Origin: Hyposmocoma kahamanoa
Lineage: Eukaryota > Arthropoda > Insecta > Lepidoptera > Cosmopterigidae
Length of the DNA: 64,000 bases
Reading direction: 5' to 3'
Assembly: GCF_003589595.1 (NCBI RefSeq)
Contig: NW_020653765.1
Location: forward strand, 2,296,046 to 2,360,045
The notes beneath the pieces are model-generated. The model worked only from the letters and a program-made list of their open reading frames with translations. It was not told where the DNA came from and made no database searches. Each line of letters begins with the position of its first letter. Position 1 is the first letter of the stretch. Below are positions 22,362-32,537 of the stretch, piece after piece. The position numbers were made by a program, and so were the translations under genes.

Positions 22362-22965
22362 AAGTAGCAGTAGAGCTCCTTGTAAAAGACTTTGACCAGG
22401 GAATTACTGCCACCTTACCTATTTGAAAGAAGAAAGAAAGAAACGTTTATTCAGCCCATTAAGACTCATACAGAAGAAATAAGTTACTTATAGTTTTAAT
22501 AAGCTGAAACGGATCCAACTCAGCATACAATTGGACTGCTATAACACTGATTTTCAGTTGGAGCCGCTTTTATAGGATAACATGGCACTCAAGTACTGAT
22601 CTGGGTTAAAATTATAACATAAAACTTAAAATTTAACGAAAACTAAGAAGGAGAACTACAGACAATAGGCAATTACATGTATTGATTGTATGCAATACTG
22701 CACTTGTTAGACATTTAATAGACGAAACTGAAAAAGGTTGCTATTATTGCCGTAAGCAACTTCTTCTATTTACATTCTGCCGCCAAGCAGTAATATGAGC
22801 ATTACTGCCTTCCGGTTTTGACGGGTAAGAGTGCTAGGGAAATTACAGGCACATGGGATTTGTCAACTTATATCTTAGGTTAACGGGCGCAGTGGCAATG
22901 CCCCGCAGATCTTTGCGATTGAAAGCTCTTAGTGGCACTATAATTGCTACGGACAGGATCATAAA
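22362..22965 (+). repeat. LEP1-like repeat split by another insertion
   Basis: The 5' part is at 22362-22424 (AAGTAGCAGTAGAGCTCC) and the remainder at 22747-22965 (TTCTGCCGCCAAGCAG onward). The interruption is the sequence described at 22425-22746. Confidence 0.8.
22425..22746 (-). mobile_element. Retrotransposon 3' end inserted in LEP1-like repeat
   Basis: Starts GAAAGAAGAAAGAAAGAAAC then GTTTATTCAG, the reverse complement of a LINE or SINE tail with AATAAA and a (TTTC) simple-repeat end. It lies inside a LEP1-like copy. CTATTT occurs at both edges and may be a short target-site duplication. No protein frame remains. Confidence 0.5.
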
Positions 22966-24068
22966 AAATCTGTTTTTGTACAATAAATCGATAGATGTCT
23001 GTTTTAAACTCGAAAGTCGCATTGTTTACTGTCATCACTCTCATTCCAATCGCTTTTTAAAATAACAAACACAGTGCCTTGTAAAGCCCACTGTAGTGAA
23101 GGCCTGAGAACGCACCTAATAAATCTCTGCATATCATTTCACTCTTAAATGACTCCCAATATCATTTAGAACTCACCTAAGAGACGTACGCTCCCATAGC
23201 ACCCCCTGAGGCGCGTAATAAAAGCTAAAGGCGTATTGATAAACTGCCTATAAGTCTCAAACTCTTGATCAAACAAAGAAAGAATGCGCTCCTTACTATT
23301 GACCCATTTCTTTGATTGCCAACAATAGTAAATGTACAATTAAATTTGAATTTGGAATCGTGGGAATGAATCGAATTATTTCAAATTAAGTGTTGACTTG
23401 TCATTCGTTCTTTCGCTTTTCGAATAATCGGGGCGGTTGGAGGCGTATGTGTGGTGACCCTTAGTTCTTTTGTGTAAAGCTTTATTTCTACTGTCGTGAT
23501 TATAAGTGTATTGTTGGGCAATCTTGAGTCGCTTTATTCAATTACTGTGAACATTGAACCCATATTTAACCAATGATAAATAATCAAAATAGTGCAATGT
23601 TAAGTCATTGTAATAAATGTTTATTTATAGTTTGTATACGAAAAAACCGAAAAAAATAAAGACAAAAGATAGGTACAACGAACGGAGTTATTGCTAGATA
23701 GACATATATAGACAATTTGTTACAGGCAACCTGCGGTTACTAAACATAATAATCAATTTACGGCGCACCAAATGCTCACTAAATATGACGTAAATACACA
23801 ATGCACTTACATAAATAAAAAATAAACAAAATAAATTTAAAAAAATGTAATAAATACACGTGCTTACATAAACTATTGTTTTCATTTTTTATAAGTTATT
23901 ATTATCTTTTCTGGATATTACACAGATGTAAGCACATGACTCTACCGTAAGTACAAGAAATCTACACTGAAAAAACCTAAGACTTGAAAAAATGAAGATT
24001 ATTTATTAATATAAAATGCCAAAATTCTCAAACATAACTTACACGTAACGTTCAAAAATCAACAACTT
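22966..24068. other. No gene seen
   Basis: Unique DNA with GC-richer words at 23170-23235 (GACGTACGCTCCCATAGCAC) and 23430-23460. There is no coding frame and no recognised repeat. Confidence 0.4.
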
Positions 24069-24285
24069 GTACCCTTGATATAGTAAAGCCACATGTGATC
24101 ATCGAAAGTGCTTTTAGCACATGAAAGTCATATACATAACACGAACTACATTAAACAAATTCATAATATATTACGTGAAATTTTATAACTCTTCTATTTA
24201 AACGTAAAAAAATATCGACAAATTTTGTTCGTAAAATCTTGAAACCTGTCTCCTGAAAAGTCGTCAGTTTACAGATGTCGCCCTA
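24069..24285. mobile_element. MITE-2 copy, reverse orientation
   Basis: Starts CCCTTGATATAGTAAAGCC then ACATGTGATC and ends CAGATGTCGCC. The interior carries the reverse of the family body (TTCTATTTAAACGTAAAAA, TCTTGAAACC). Confidence 0.6.
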
Positions 24286-24716
24286 AGCGAATTTTTCTTT
24301 TTCCGTGACACCAGCTCGGGCTATTATGACATAGCAATCTGCGATGAAATCCACCATTTGTTGAACGAACAAACATCCACTCGTATTGATCAAATAAACA
24401 AACACAAAAAGTGCAAAAGACAAAAGAATAATTAATAAAATGCATACGACGCGAAAAGGTGCGTTCGCTTAAATCGCATCGCGTTGCGTCGCTAAACGTC
24501 TCACCCAAAATATTGAGTATTTGATAGCAAAGTGCCGAGTGCCGGCACAATAGGCCAGCAGGTTGCCTTTTGTCGGCGCCCCTCGCGCGATAACAATGCT
24601 AACAGTAATGCACTGCTTTTTTTATTCCGTGTACATTTAAATCGCAAAGACTCGGATTTTATCTAAAATATGCTTGCAGTAAGGAAAGTTACGGATTTAA
24701 ATATATTTTCTTTATC
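24286..24716. other. Unique DNA, no gene seen
   Basis: Contains a CG-rich stretch at 24440-24600 (AATCGCATCGCGTTGCGTCG, TGTCGGCGCCCCTCGCGCG). The reverse-strand frame there has no domain that I recognise. Confidence 0.35.
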
Positions 24717-25100
24717 GTGGTAAGTGACACTTCTGTCCAAAGCAGTTATAGTGCCACTCAGAACTTAAAGCAGAGAAAGGGCACTGCCGCTGTGCCCGCC
24801 ACCTTGAAACATAAGTTGACAAGTGCAATGTGCCTCTGTGGCCGAACGGTTACCATGACGGACTGCCACGCAGAGGTCCCAGGTTCGATTCCCGGGCCGG
24901 GAGAAATATTTGTATGGCCTACATTTATATCTCTCGTGAGTTTGGGTGTAATATGTGGTTGTCTATGTGTGTACATGGCACCCGCGACACAGGATTTCCT
25001 TAATGTCCCGCACTAGGGAAATCCTATGTTGAATGTGTGCGTTATTATTAATTTCACCAGCACCTTTACCATTCAAAACCGGAACGCAGTAGCTACTGAA
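24717..25100 (-). repeat. LEP1-like repeat split by a SINE-A
   Basis: Left part 24717-24834 (TGGTAAGTGACACTTCTG ... CAATGTGCCT), right part 25051-25100 (AATTTCACCAGCACC ... GGAACGCAGTAG). In uninterrupted copies these two parts are continuous, so the SINE-A at 24835-25050 inserted into it. Confidence 0.8.
24835..25050 (+). repeat. SINE-A copy, full length, nested
   Basis: CTGTGGCCGAACGGTTACC (box A) and AGGTTCGATTCCCGGGCC (box B), then ATATTTGTATGG, ending GTGTGCGTTATTATT. It is inserted in a LEP1-like copy. Confidence 0.9.
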
Positions 25101-25344
25101 AATCTGACATCGGTTGGAGCATATTAAACTTAATTTTAGTTCAGTGCATCCATGTCATTCAATCATCAATAAGAAAAACCACTCGGAGTCAAACTTTGAT
25201 GGGTAAAGTTATCAAGTAGTCTGTGAGTGTAGACAAATTTGACAGTTCTTTTCCTACTGATAATTTAAGAGTTTATTTCTGTAGTGACACTGCACTTGTT
25301 AGTATTAAGTTTAGTTATATTTACTCGAATTCGACTATAAAACG

Positions 25345-25415
25345 CGCCCGGAATCGAAGCCGAGACAGCCTCATCTAGCGGCAACATTACTAACCCTACA
25401 CCACCGAAGCTTCAC
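25345..25415 (-). repeat. tRNA-like SINE head remnant
   Basis: The reverse strand has TGGTGTAGGGTTAG (box A-like) and GGCTTCGATTCC (box B). No acceptor stem closes around it, so it is a SINE remnant and not a tRNA gene. Confidence 0.45.
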
Positions 25416-26096
25416 CTCAAAGACGATATTACAACGTAACTTCACTTAAACGCAATATTGAATAGCGCTTTCAAGAGCTAAAGAAAACCACGTCTTATTT
25501 TCTCAACAATATTTCCACGTCCTCGTCTCATGAAACACTCAAATGGAATCTGTCGCGTTTTGAATACAAAATAAATTACATTAAAACGATCGTACGTAGA
25601 GCACGGAGCTCCGTCAAACGGCGTAAAAAAGTATGAAAGGTGGCCCCTAAATACCGAGTGAGGTGGAGCGAGAAAATTATCTTATATTTGCGCAGGAGCC
25701 GTGAACGCGGGGCGCGAATACTATTCAATAAGCTTAGAGAGCGATTTTTTTCATATTTTTTTACTTCGTACTTTATAGAAGTAAATAGAGGGTGTCTATT
25801 GATCGATCTTCTTTGATTGCTGTTATTTACTAATATTTTACAGTAAGGGACTTCTCCGCACGTCAAACTTGATGCTTAAGTTTAAATTTAACTCTATACT
25901 GCTATATAAAGGTTCAAAGTGCCGAGCTCGATGTGCTTTTGACTGTACGTGCAGATCCGTCGTTTTATAAAATATATTCACGACTACGTTACTGTATCGA
26001 CAGAGCGAAGACAGCGCAGTGAAATATTTTTCTATTTCAAGTGTCAGTATTGCAAAAGTAAGCCGATTTTGATGTTTTTTTTTAAATAGCTAAATG
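25416..26096. other. Unique DNA, no gene seen
   Basis: A CG-richer segment at 25595-25740 (AGAGCACGGAGCTCCGTC) gives a reverse frame without recognised domains. Otherwise AT-rich. Confidence 0.35.
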
Positions 26097-26215
26097 AAGG
26101 GATGAACAACTACTTGCTTGTCCATAACAGTTGCAGTGTCACTCAGAGCTTTAAGTCGCAAAGATCTAAGGGGCAATGCCACTGCGCTCGACACCCTTTA
26201 ACATAAGTTGATAAG
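26097..26215 (-). repeat. LEP1-like repeat, 3' part
   Basis: Reverse orientation: TGTCCATAACAGTTGCAGTG through AACATAAGTTGATAAG. Confidence 0.75.
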
Positions 26216-26242
26216 TGATAGTTTTAACATGTGATAGTTATG

Positions 26243-26671
26243 TTTACAGGCTTTAGCAAAGCATTTGAAACTTTACACTTAAATGCACTTTACGACAAAC
26301 TGTATGACAATAGTACACAGGGCCCGTTATTAAAGTGGTTTTAAAACTATCATGAAAACAGGTACACCGCAGTCAGCATAGACGGAGGAATTGGTGACTG
26401 GATATTGACGGAGCAAGGGGCAGCACAGGGTTCAAATATTGCCCTTACAGAATACTTGAAGTACGTAAACGAAATGTGTAACTTGTTTGCGGAAGGATCT
26501 GTGCACCAGGTCGCGGACGATACATGTCTACTAACTGCATACTTAGACATAGGGACTGCTCAAAAAGTTATGCAAAATAACTTTGATACTGCGTGTAGTT
26601 ACACGCAGTTACAGCAATGTAAAAACTGGTTGAAGGCATTTTTCATCAAACAATACTCTAGTACTGTTTGA
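26243..26671 (+). pseudogene. Non-LTR reverse transcriptase, palm-domain relic
   Basis: The translation begins GFSKAFETL (from the DFSKAFD-type catalytic motif A, with its aspartate lost) and runs LYDKLYDNSTQGPLLKWF. A stop at 26342-26344 follows, then NRYTAVSIDGGIGDW, EQGAAQGS (the QG.S motif, altered) and VADDTCLL (the FADD-type motif C, both aspartates kept). The order and spacing fit a LINE reverse transcriptase of Jockey/CR1-like type. The internal stop and lost aspartate show it is inactive. The frame ends at 26671 without thumb or endonuclease. The element is strongly truncated. Confidence 0.8.
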
Positions 26672-26984
26672 TGAAAGAATTCGATCAAGTACTAATATTG
26701 TTAGTTATTGTTGTTAGTATATACATACATACAAAAATTAGTTAAGGCAATAAAAAATTTAAAATATTATGATTAGTAATAATACTTACAATTTCTCTTG
26801 TTTAACATTATTTCTCTTTATTTAGTTTAATGTTTATTTTCGTTTATCAAAACGAATGCGCTATAATGCTGTGCGATGACTGTACCACCTACGTATAAAC
26901 CCGTTAAAGGGATTGCAGTAGGTAGGTTACACTTAAGAACGATAAATGTATACAATTATGTGTTGGAAAATAAATGAAAAAAAA
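26672..26984. other. No gene seen
   Basis: Begins inside a CATCAAACA/TGTTTGATG hairpin (about 26645-26674) at the end of the reverse-transcriptase relic, then AT-rich sequence. Confidence 0.35.
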
Positions 26985-27285
26985 GAGTCCCATGTGCCTA
27001 ATTTCACCAGCACCCGTAACCTTCAAAACAAGAACCAAACGTAAATTTTTTACTTTTTCGAATTTCGGATTTCCGGATATGATTTTTCTGCATCTTAGAA
27101 CAAAACTACTCACCTAGGAAGTCAAAGTTGGATTTTAAAGTAATTCTAGTGTTGGCATGTAAAAAAATGCAGTGGCTAAGAGACTTTTCATTACAGTAAA
27201 CCTGCTTCGCGGAAGAAATGAGTTTGGTGGCAGTACTTCCCTGGACGAATTCTTTGACAATTAGCTCTACAGCTACTAAAAAATA
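26985..27285 (-). repeat. LEP1-like repeat, heavily rearranged
   Basis: GAGTCCCATGTGCC and AATTTCACCAGCACCCG at the left. GGTGGCAGTACTTCCCTGG and GCTCTACAGCTACTAAA at the right. About 150 bases between (27035-27190) do not match the family. Confidence 0.65.
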
Positions 27286-27394
27286 CCTGATGCGGATGGG
27301 GAACTTCACACACATCATTTAATTGCTTCGCAGATGTGTGCAAGTTTGGACATGGACAGGCATGTTGCAGGCGAACGACTTGTTCGTCCAGTCA

Positions 27395-27470
27395 CTTAGA
27401 ACTACAGCCCAAGCCCTCCCATTGTAAGAGGAGGCCTGTGTCCAGTATTGGGACTATACACAGGTTATAT
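27395..27470 (+). repeat. RTE-type retrotransposon 3' terminus
   Basis: CCCAAGCCCTCCCATTGTAA then GAGGAGGCCTGTGTCC and AGTATTGGGAC is the common 3' end of lepidopteran RTE elements (the GAGGAGGCCTGTGCCCAGC type). A scrap of LEP1-like 3' end precedes it at 27365-27395. Confidence 0.65.
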
Positions 27471-28429
27471 ATATGTTATGTTTTATTTATTCTAAAAAAA
27501 ACTTATCTGTACATAAAAGACATTGCAAAAACCACGAGAATACTACAGAAATATAAGTGAGAACCACTTGTCGCCTTTAATCCAAGTAGATCCATTAAAA
27601 ACTGCTACACCACTTGTAACTTTTAATCCTATAAAGTCTGTTACAATAGTGGGCTGAGAACTGGTCCTTGAAAACCGAAATATCTGAACCAAATCAAATT
27701 AAAAACTTAATTCACCGTACACTCTCCAAATCCGTAAAAACGCTTTTGCAACCAATCGCTCGAAAAGTGCACCTATTGTACGAGCTTATGATTTTTTAAA
27801 AGCAAATTTGTTCATGTAAACACATACAAACACGTTAAAGGGTTTACTAATTGAGGTATTAAATACAATCGTGGAAACAAGTCAATCGATCTGTGTAATT
27901 CGAATTAAGGGAATGTTTACGGGCCTGTACTTTGCGTGGAGTTTATTTTTTACAAACGGCCAGTGCACAGACGCCTGTTCACACATGGCCAGGCTTGAGC
28001 ACGGGTCGCCTGTCCCTGTCTACGCGAAATTAGTTTTATAATCCAGTATGTAATATTCACAAAAGGAACCTTGTTTCCAATTACAAAAACGTAAATTGCC
28101 TGCAACAATTAGCGAAATTAGAGAAAGTATTTTAATTGGCTCAAATCATTGGCTCCGTCTCAGTCATTTTGTCAAGCTTGTTAAAAATTTACATTTCATT
28201 TGCAAGAAAACTTCGCTACAACCCTTTTAAAGGATTTTTCTTTCTTAACGATTGGTGCGATGTTTGTTGACTTTTAATTGAGTTGTTATAATGTTTCATT
28301 CGAACGAATGCCAATCCATCATTATTTTGATATTTTCGAAGTTGGAATCAGTAATTAATACTGGTCGACCTAGTTTTTATTAAAATGAAAAAGACTGACC
28401 GTTATCGAATCTCGTGCTAGACAAAGGAG
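27471..28429. other. Unique DNA, possible regulatory interval
   Basis: No repeat was recognised, unlike most of the window. It contains AATCGATCTGTGTAATTCG, GGCCAGTGCACAGACGCCTG and several TAATTG/CAATTA words. It leads into the GC-rich block at 28430. The absence of repeats is the only evidence for constraint. Confidence 0.3.
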
Positions 28430-28710
28430 ATGTTTCTTGTTTTTTTTAAAAAAAAAGAACGTGTTCTTTTCGAACGTGGCGCGCTTTCTCGGTCCATCGG
28501 GCATGGCGTCAGCTGCCAATCAGCACAGTGCGCGGACCACCGCGCGGCTGCGTATCATGTTACCATCTATCTTGCGGCCTTCCTGCCCTACGTCTAAGTT
28601 ACGCCGGTGACGTCACATGCTCGTGACAGTTGGTGCGACACTTTTTGGTTTTTCTGCCGGACGCTGGTCCGGGTGGCCTCGCATTCAAAAGAGGTTTTCT
28701 TGACGTAATC
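28430..28710. promoter_or_regulatory. GC-rich promoter- or enhancer-like block
   Basis: A CpG-containing island in AT-rich surroundings. It holds GTGGCGCGCTTTCTCGG, AGCTGCCAATCAGCAC (inverted CCAAT-type and E-box CAGCTG words), CACCGCGCGGCTGCG and GCCGGTGACGTCACATGC (a full CRE-type TGACGTCA). It has no long open frame and does not match any repeat here. It lies about 3.8 kb upstream of the Pax6 exon on the same strand, so an alternative promoter or an enhancer is possible. I see no unambiguous initiator or TATA box. Confidence 0.35.
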
Positions 28711-28868
28711 TTGGATATCTAAGTTGAAATAAATCTGATACTAATTTAAACATTTTCATTATCTTCTTGAAATTATGTAAGTCTGGATCAATTTACATTG
28801 TCGTGGAACGAAATGGTTGGAAATTTAGGTACCGAAATAGTGTATAGCATAATAAATTTTATATCACT

Positions 28869-28987
28869 TGTGTAACGTACAAACTAGATACAAGCCAAAA
28901 AGCAGGTCCCGCGTCTTCCGGGAAATTCTCGCGCAGTCTCGGAAACTATCGCGGCTGCCGTCTCGTATCTAGTTTGTACGTTACACA
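28869..28987. repeat. Perfect 23-bp inverted repeat with GC-rich loop
   Basis: TGTGTAACGTACAAACTAGA plus TAC at 28869-28891 and its exact complement at 28965-28987, separated by 73 bases with TCCCGCGTCTTCCGGGAA and CTCGCGCAGTCTCGG. It may be a small foldback element. No target-site duplication is obvious. Confidence 0.85.
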
Positions 28988-29374
28988 GCTAACATAAAGT
29001 TAATTATGCTATATACAAAATAAATATTCTTCTATTCCATTCTGCGACAATGTAAAATGTAAATGTAAATGTAATGTAAATTGCGCCTAAACGTTAGAGA
29101 ATATGAAAACTACACACTGCCAATAAAGATAAAGTATCACATACTAATCGAATGCTTTTTTGTCTAACACGAAAACTAGAAGTTACGATGAATAAATCAT
29201 ACATATATAGATAGATAAAGCATTTATTCCACACGTTACATTGCAGTATTATATATAAGATACAACCAGAAATGGTAAGTTATAACAAATAATGTACTAA
29301 AAAGGTTTCGGCTCAACACAATGCTGCCAATTTTATAAATTTGCAACGCTGATATTCTGCATGGAATCTCCTTC

Positions 29375-29765
29375 TTCTCCTCACCTCCTGACAAACCTCA
29401 TTCGCCTCCTCTATTCCCACAGCCTCTTCACACATGCCCGTTTATTCTGGTACTTTTAACCCGTCGTTTTTATGAACCCCGAAGTCTACCTCCATCCATA
29501 TTCACTCCATGAATTTGTGCCATCAATCTACCAACATTCATTCTTTCTACATAATCAAACCGTCGAAGCACCCACTCTCCATCCTGATCTCTACATCATC
29601 TTTCATACCATAACACTCTCTTACACTGTTCGGCATTCCGTCTTAAAGACATATATAAATAGATTAAATGCAAAAGGAAAAATAAAACATTTTTGTCGTA
29701 GCAGTGAAAGGGCGCTGACTTTGCATATGCCTAAGTTCTCAGCTGACTTTCAATCAGAACCAATG
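29375..29765 (-). pseudogene. RTE-type retrotransposon C-terminal remnant
   Basis: Same lineage as 10605-10866: CCAACATTCATTCTTTCTAC, AAACCGTCGAAGCACCC and GTACTTTTAACCCG occur in parallel, as does the flanking GTAGCAGTGAAAGGGCGC. Reverse-strand frames are broken by stops. No catalytic domain is present. Confidence 0.65.
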
Positions 29766-30394
29766 AGAGGAACTATGTGTAAAAATATTACTATTAATTA
29801 CTTTAAGACTAGAAATGAAACTGTTTATTGAAATAATAGAATAATAATGTGAAGAGAATGCACTTAAAATGACCTATTCGATATGTAAGTGCTGAAAACC
29901 GAAACACAATAATGCTCACGTTACTGATTGGACAACTCTACTACTACGATATATATATATATATATATACTTAGAATAATAACGCATAGAATGATAGTTT
30001 TATATCAAACGAACTGTCACAAGTGAGACAAAAATCAAATTCATGTAGGCTACTTTTAGTAGTATGTTAATTTTCGGTTTTAGTGAATATTTATATAAAA
30101 ATACAAGTTGAAACGCGTTACTTCCTTGTGGAATGTGATGTTAGTATCTATTTATTTTATGTTTGTCTGACGTAGTTTTACACTCATTTACAGCACATTT
30201 CGTCATTTTTAGCTAAAATTCTTGATCTGTTCGCAGTGCAAGTTGGCCTTGAGCACTGAAGGCCCGCCCACTCGTGTAGGCCCATTGGGCGCGCTTCAAT
30301 TTGCCTCACTTATCGTGTGCGGACTAGGTTTCTATGCGTTATTATTCTAATATATATCGTAGTATACAAAGTGTGTGTGTGGGTGTGTGTGTAT
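29766..30394. other. No gene seen, AT microsatellite
   Basis: Contains an (AT)n run at 29949-29969 and a (GT)n run at 30369-30394. The 30240-30320 stretch is GC-richer (GGCCCGCCCACTCGTGTAGG) but has no frame. Confidence 0.4.
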
Positions 30395-30495
30395 GTAGTA
30401 AGTGTATATGTAACGTACATCATCTTATTCTCATTATCATCTTTCATAGCACAACGCTCTCTTATTACACTGTTCGGCATTCTGTCTTTATAAAT
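30395..30495 (-). pseudogene. RTE-type remnant, short
   Basis: CATAGCACAACGCTCTCTTA then TTACACTGTTCGGCATTCTG matches 29600-29645 and continues the same retrotransposon tail. Too short for a domain call. Confidence 0.5.
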
Positions 30496-31506
30496 CAGAC
30501 TTTATTTATTAATTTTAAGACGATCTCATTCGTCCCTCATAAATAACACTCATCTTTCATTATCTGCTACATAATTTAAAAGAAATATGGGAATTAATTC
30601 AAGCACGCCTGTCCGCACCGTGCATATCATCCTGTCCTTGATACTCTCTAACGTATCGAGTTGACTTGGGATGTTTTTGTTGACAACATGATATTATGAA
30701 TATGGCATTTTTCCATAATTACTTTTACCTACATACTTGGGTAAGGTGACTTTGAAATTCTTCCATAGAAATGAGAAAGTGAATTAGTCGATTAACCGTC
30801 GTACATTAACTGTACTGCTAATCGCCACGGACCGGTTAAAACGCGGAAGAGATTGTCATGGTACAAAAAAGACCTTGGTATAATAAAGCTACTTGCGATT
30901 ATACGTTAAAAGTTTTTTTCTGCTCAATTATCATAAACTCTCTTGTGTTCAAAAACCGCAAATTACGACCAGCATAAAGGTAAACTGTTTTGTTGCAACT
31001 AATTTCTTATCTGTAAAAATGTTATTATTGCTTCTAACATCGAATTTGATGTTATTAATACGTTCAAATTTCGAACATCTCCGAAAAACAAAACAATTTG
31101 ATTAGACCTCAATTCTAATATCAGTCGAGATGAAGTTTTATTCGAAATGAAATGTCACTAGCAAACAATTTTAACAATTACACACATTACTTGATATCGA
31201 ATGATATGATAGTTGGGGCCGGTTCTAGTTTGTCTATAAATTAAAAATAAAAACTACGGTTGTATGAGATGCGTGAGAAGAGTTTTTATTTGCCGTCATT
31301 TCGCCAGTCGTAACATGTTGTTCCTGAACACATCACAGAGACCTTATAATATGTGTGTAGATAAAGCAATGAGTGCAACTGTACATAATTAGGCATTAAA
31401 ACACTCGTGAGATGTTATTACTCGCCTGTCGGCTCATTTTATAAACCCTCACTGTATTTTAATGCCTTTAATTATGTAACAGTTACATAAACTACTATTA
31501 TGATAA
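30496..31506. other. No gene seen
   Basis: Unique AT-rich DNA. A MITE-2-end-like word (CCTTGGTATAATAAAGC) lies at 30872-30888. Confidence 0.4.
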
Positions 31507-31790
31507 CAAGTACGGGACAAACAAGTCGCGCGCCTGATGGTAAGCTACACGCCTGTCTGTAACAGTTGCAGTGCCGCTCAGAGCTTTAAATCGCAAAGAT
31601 CTGAGGGTCACTGTCAATGCGCTCTTCACCATGACTTGAAAAGTCCCATGTGCCTATAATTTCACCAGCGCCTACCCTTCATAACTTAAACGCAGTAATA
31701 CTCATTTTACAGCTTGGTGGCAGAAATAGGTCAGGTGGCATACTTCTCTGGACAAATTCTTTAACAAGGAGTTCTACAGCTACTACTAAT
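31507..31790 (-). repeat. LEP1-like repeat
   Basis: Reverse orientation from AAGTACGGGACAAACAAGTC to GGAGTTCTACAGCTACTACT. Confidence 0.8.
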
Positions 31791-32342
31791 GAAATGAAGA
31801 TTATTTGAGTTCGAAAATAGTCTTTTATGCAATCGTTGCATAATGAGGATTCTAAAAGTCGTGTACCGTGTTTAGGCCACGAGACTTTGTCGGGTGGCCT
31901 AAATAATAGGTACGTGATTTTTATACCTAATTATGTAATTATTGAATAGAATACTTTTTCTACGAGTACATAAAATAATGAAACATAAAAATATTTAATG
32001 TATATTTTGTTAACAATCCATGACAACAAATGCATTTTTTTTAACTCATTATAGATCTGTGTACAGAACTGTAATACACATTATAAGTACTGTGTACAGG
32101 TACAGGTACAGAACTATAATGAAAATTTTGAGTTCGACAGCCTTAAAGTAACTGCGAAAACAGCTGAACAGCTGAATATGTGTGCTCATTGTTAAATTAG
32201 CCTTCAAATAATAATAAAAAACGCTTTAATATCAGTCCATCCCTTTGGAATCATAGATAGATGACAGACACTCTTTTTCTCTCTTTTTGTGTAAGGGATT
32301 TAAAACATTACAAAAGCATAAACGTAAAAAAAAGCTATTTTT
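31791..32342. other. No gene seen
   Basis: AT-rich unique DNA leading toward the exon. A short tandem GGTACAGGTACAG lies near 32098-32110. Confidence 0.4.
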
Positions 32343-32430
32343 CCGAGTTTAAATCGCGTATATTTGTTTTTTCAAACATACCGACGTTTCGGGCCCTTTA
32401 CAGGTCCCATGGTCACGGTTGACATTTGGG
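32343..32430 (-). repeat. Penelope-associated hammerhead-like motif, copy E
   Basis: On the reverse strand: stem I arm GTCAACC, core GTGACCA, an extra T, stem II GGGACC / GGGCCC around TGTAAA, GAA, palindromic ACGT, cytosine at the cleavage position, then GGTATG. The adjoining AAACATAC... and AAATCGCGTATATTTG match the copies at 46680 and 52460. It lies about 115 bp before the Pax6 exon. A shorter look-alike on the plus strand (GGTACCTATAAAGGGCTCGA) is at 32439-32458. Confidence 0.6.
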
Positions 32431-32509
32431 ACATTTGGTACCTATAAAGGGCTCGAAAGAAGAAGAAATTGGAATGCAAATAATGCAACGACAGCCTCTT
32501 TCCAATTGC

Positions 32510-32537
32510 CTAATTTCTTATTATAATTTTTCATCAG
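32510..32537 (+). promoter_or_regulatory. Splice branch point and acceptor of the Pax6 exon
   Basis: CTAAT (32510-32514) is a good branch-point match 23 bases before the acceptor. It is followed by a T-rich tract (TTTCTTATTATAATTTTTC) and CAG at 32535-32537. This defines the first base of the exon as 32538. Confidence 0.8.

Noticed and set aside
24269..24550. Minus-strand frame of 93 residues with cysteine-rich parts
   Set aside because: Part lies in a MITE-2 copy. The rest shows no recognised zinc-finger spacing.
25576..25866. Minus-strand frame of 96 residues
   Set aside because: Composition is random-like (basic and hydrophobic mix), with no domain and no splice signals.
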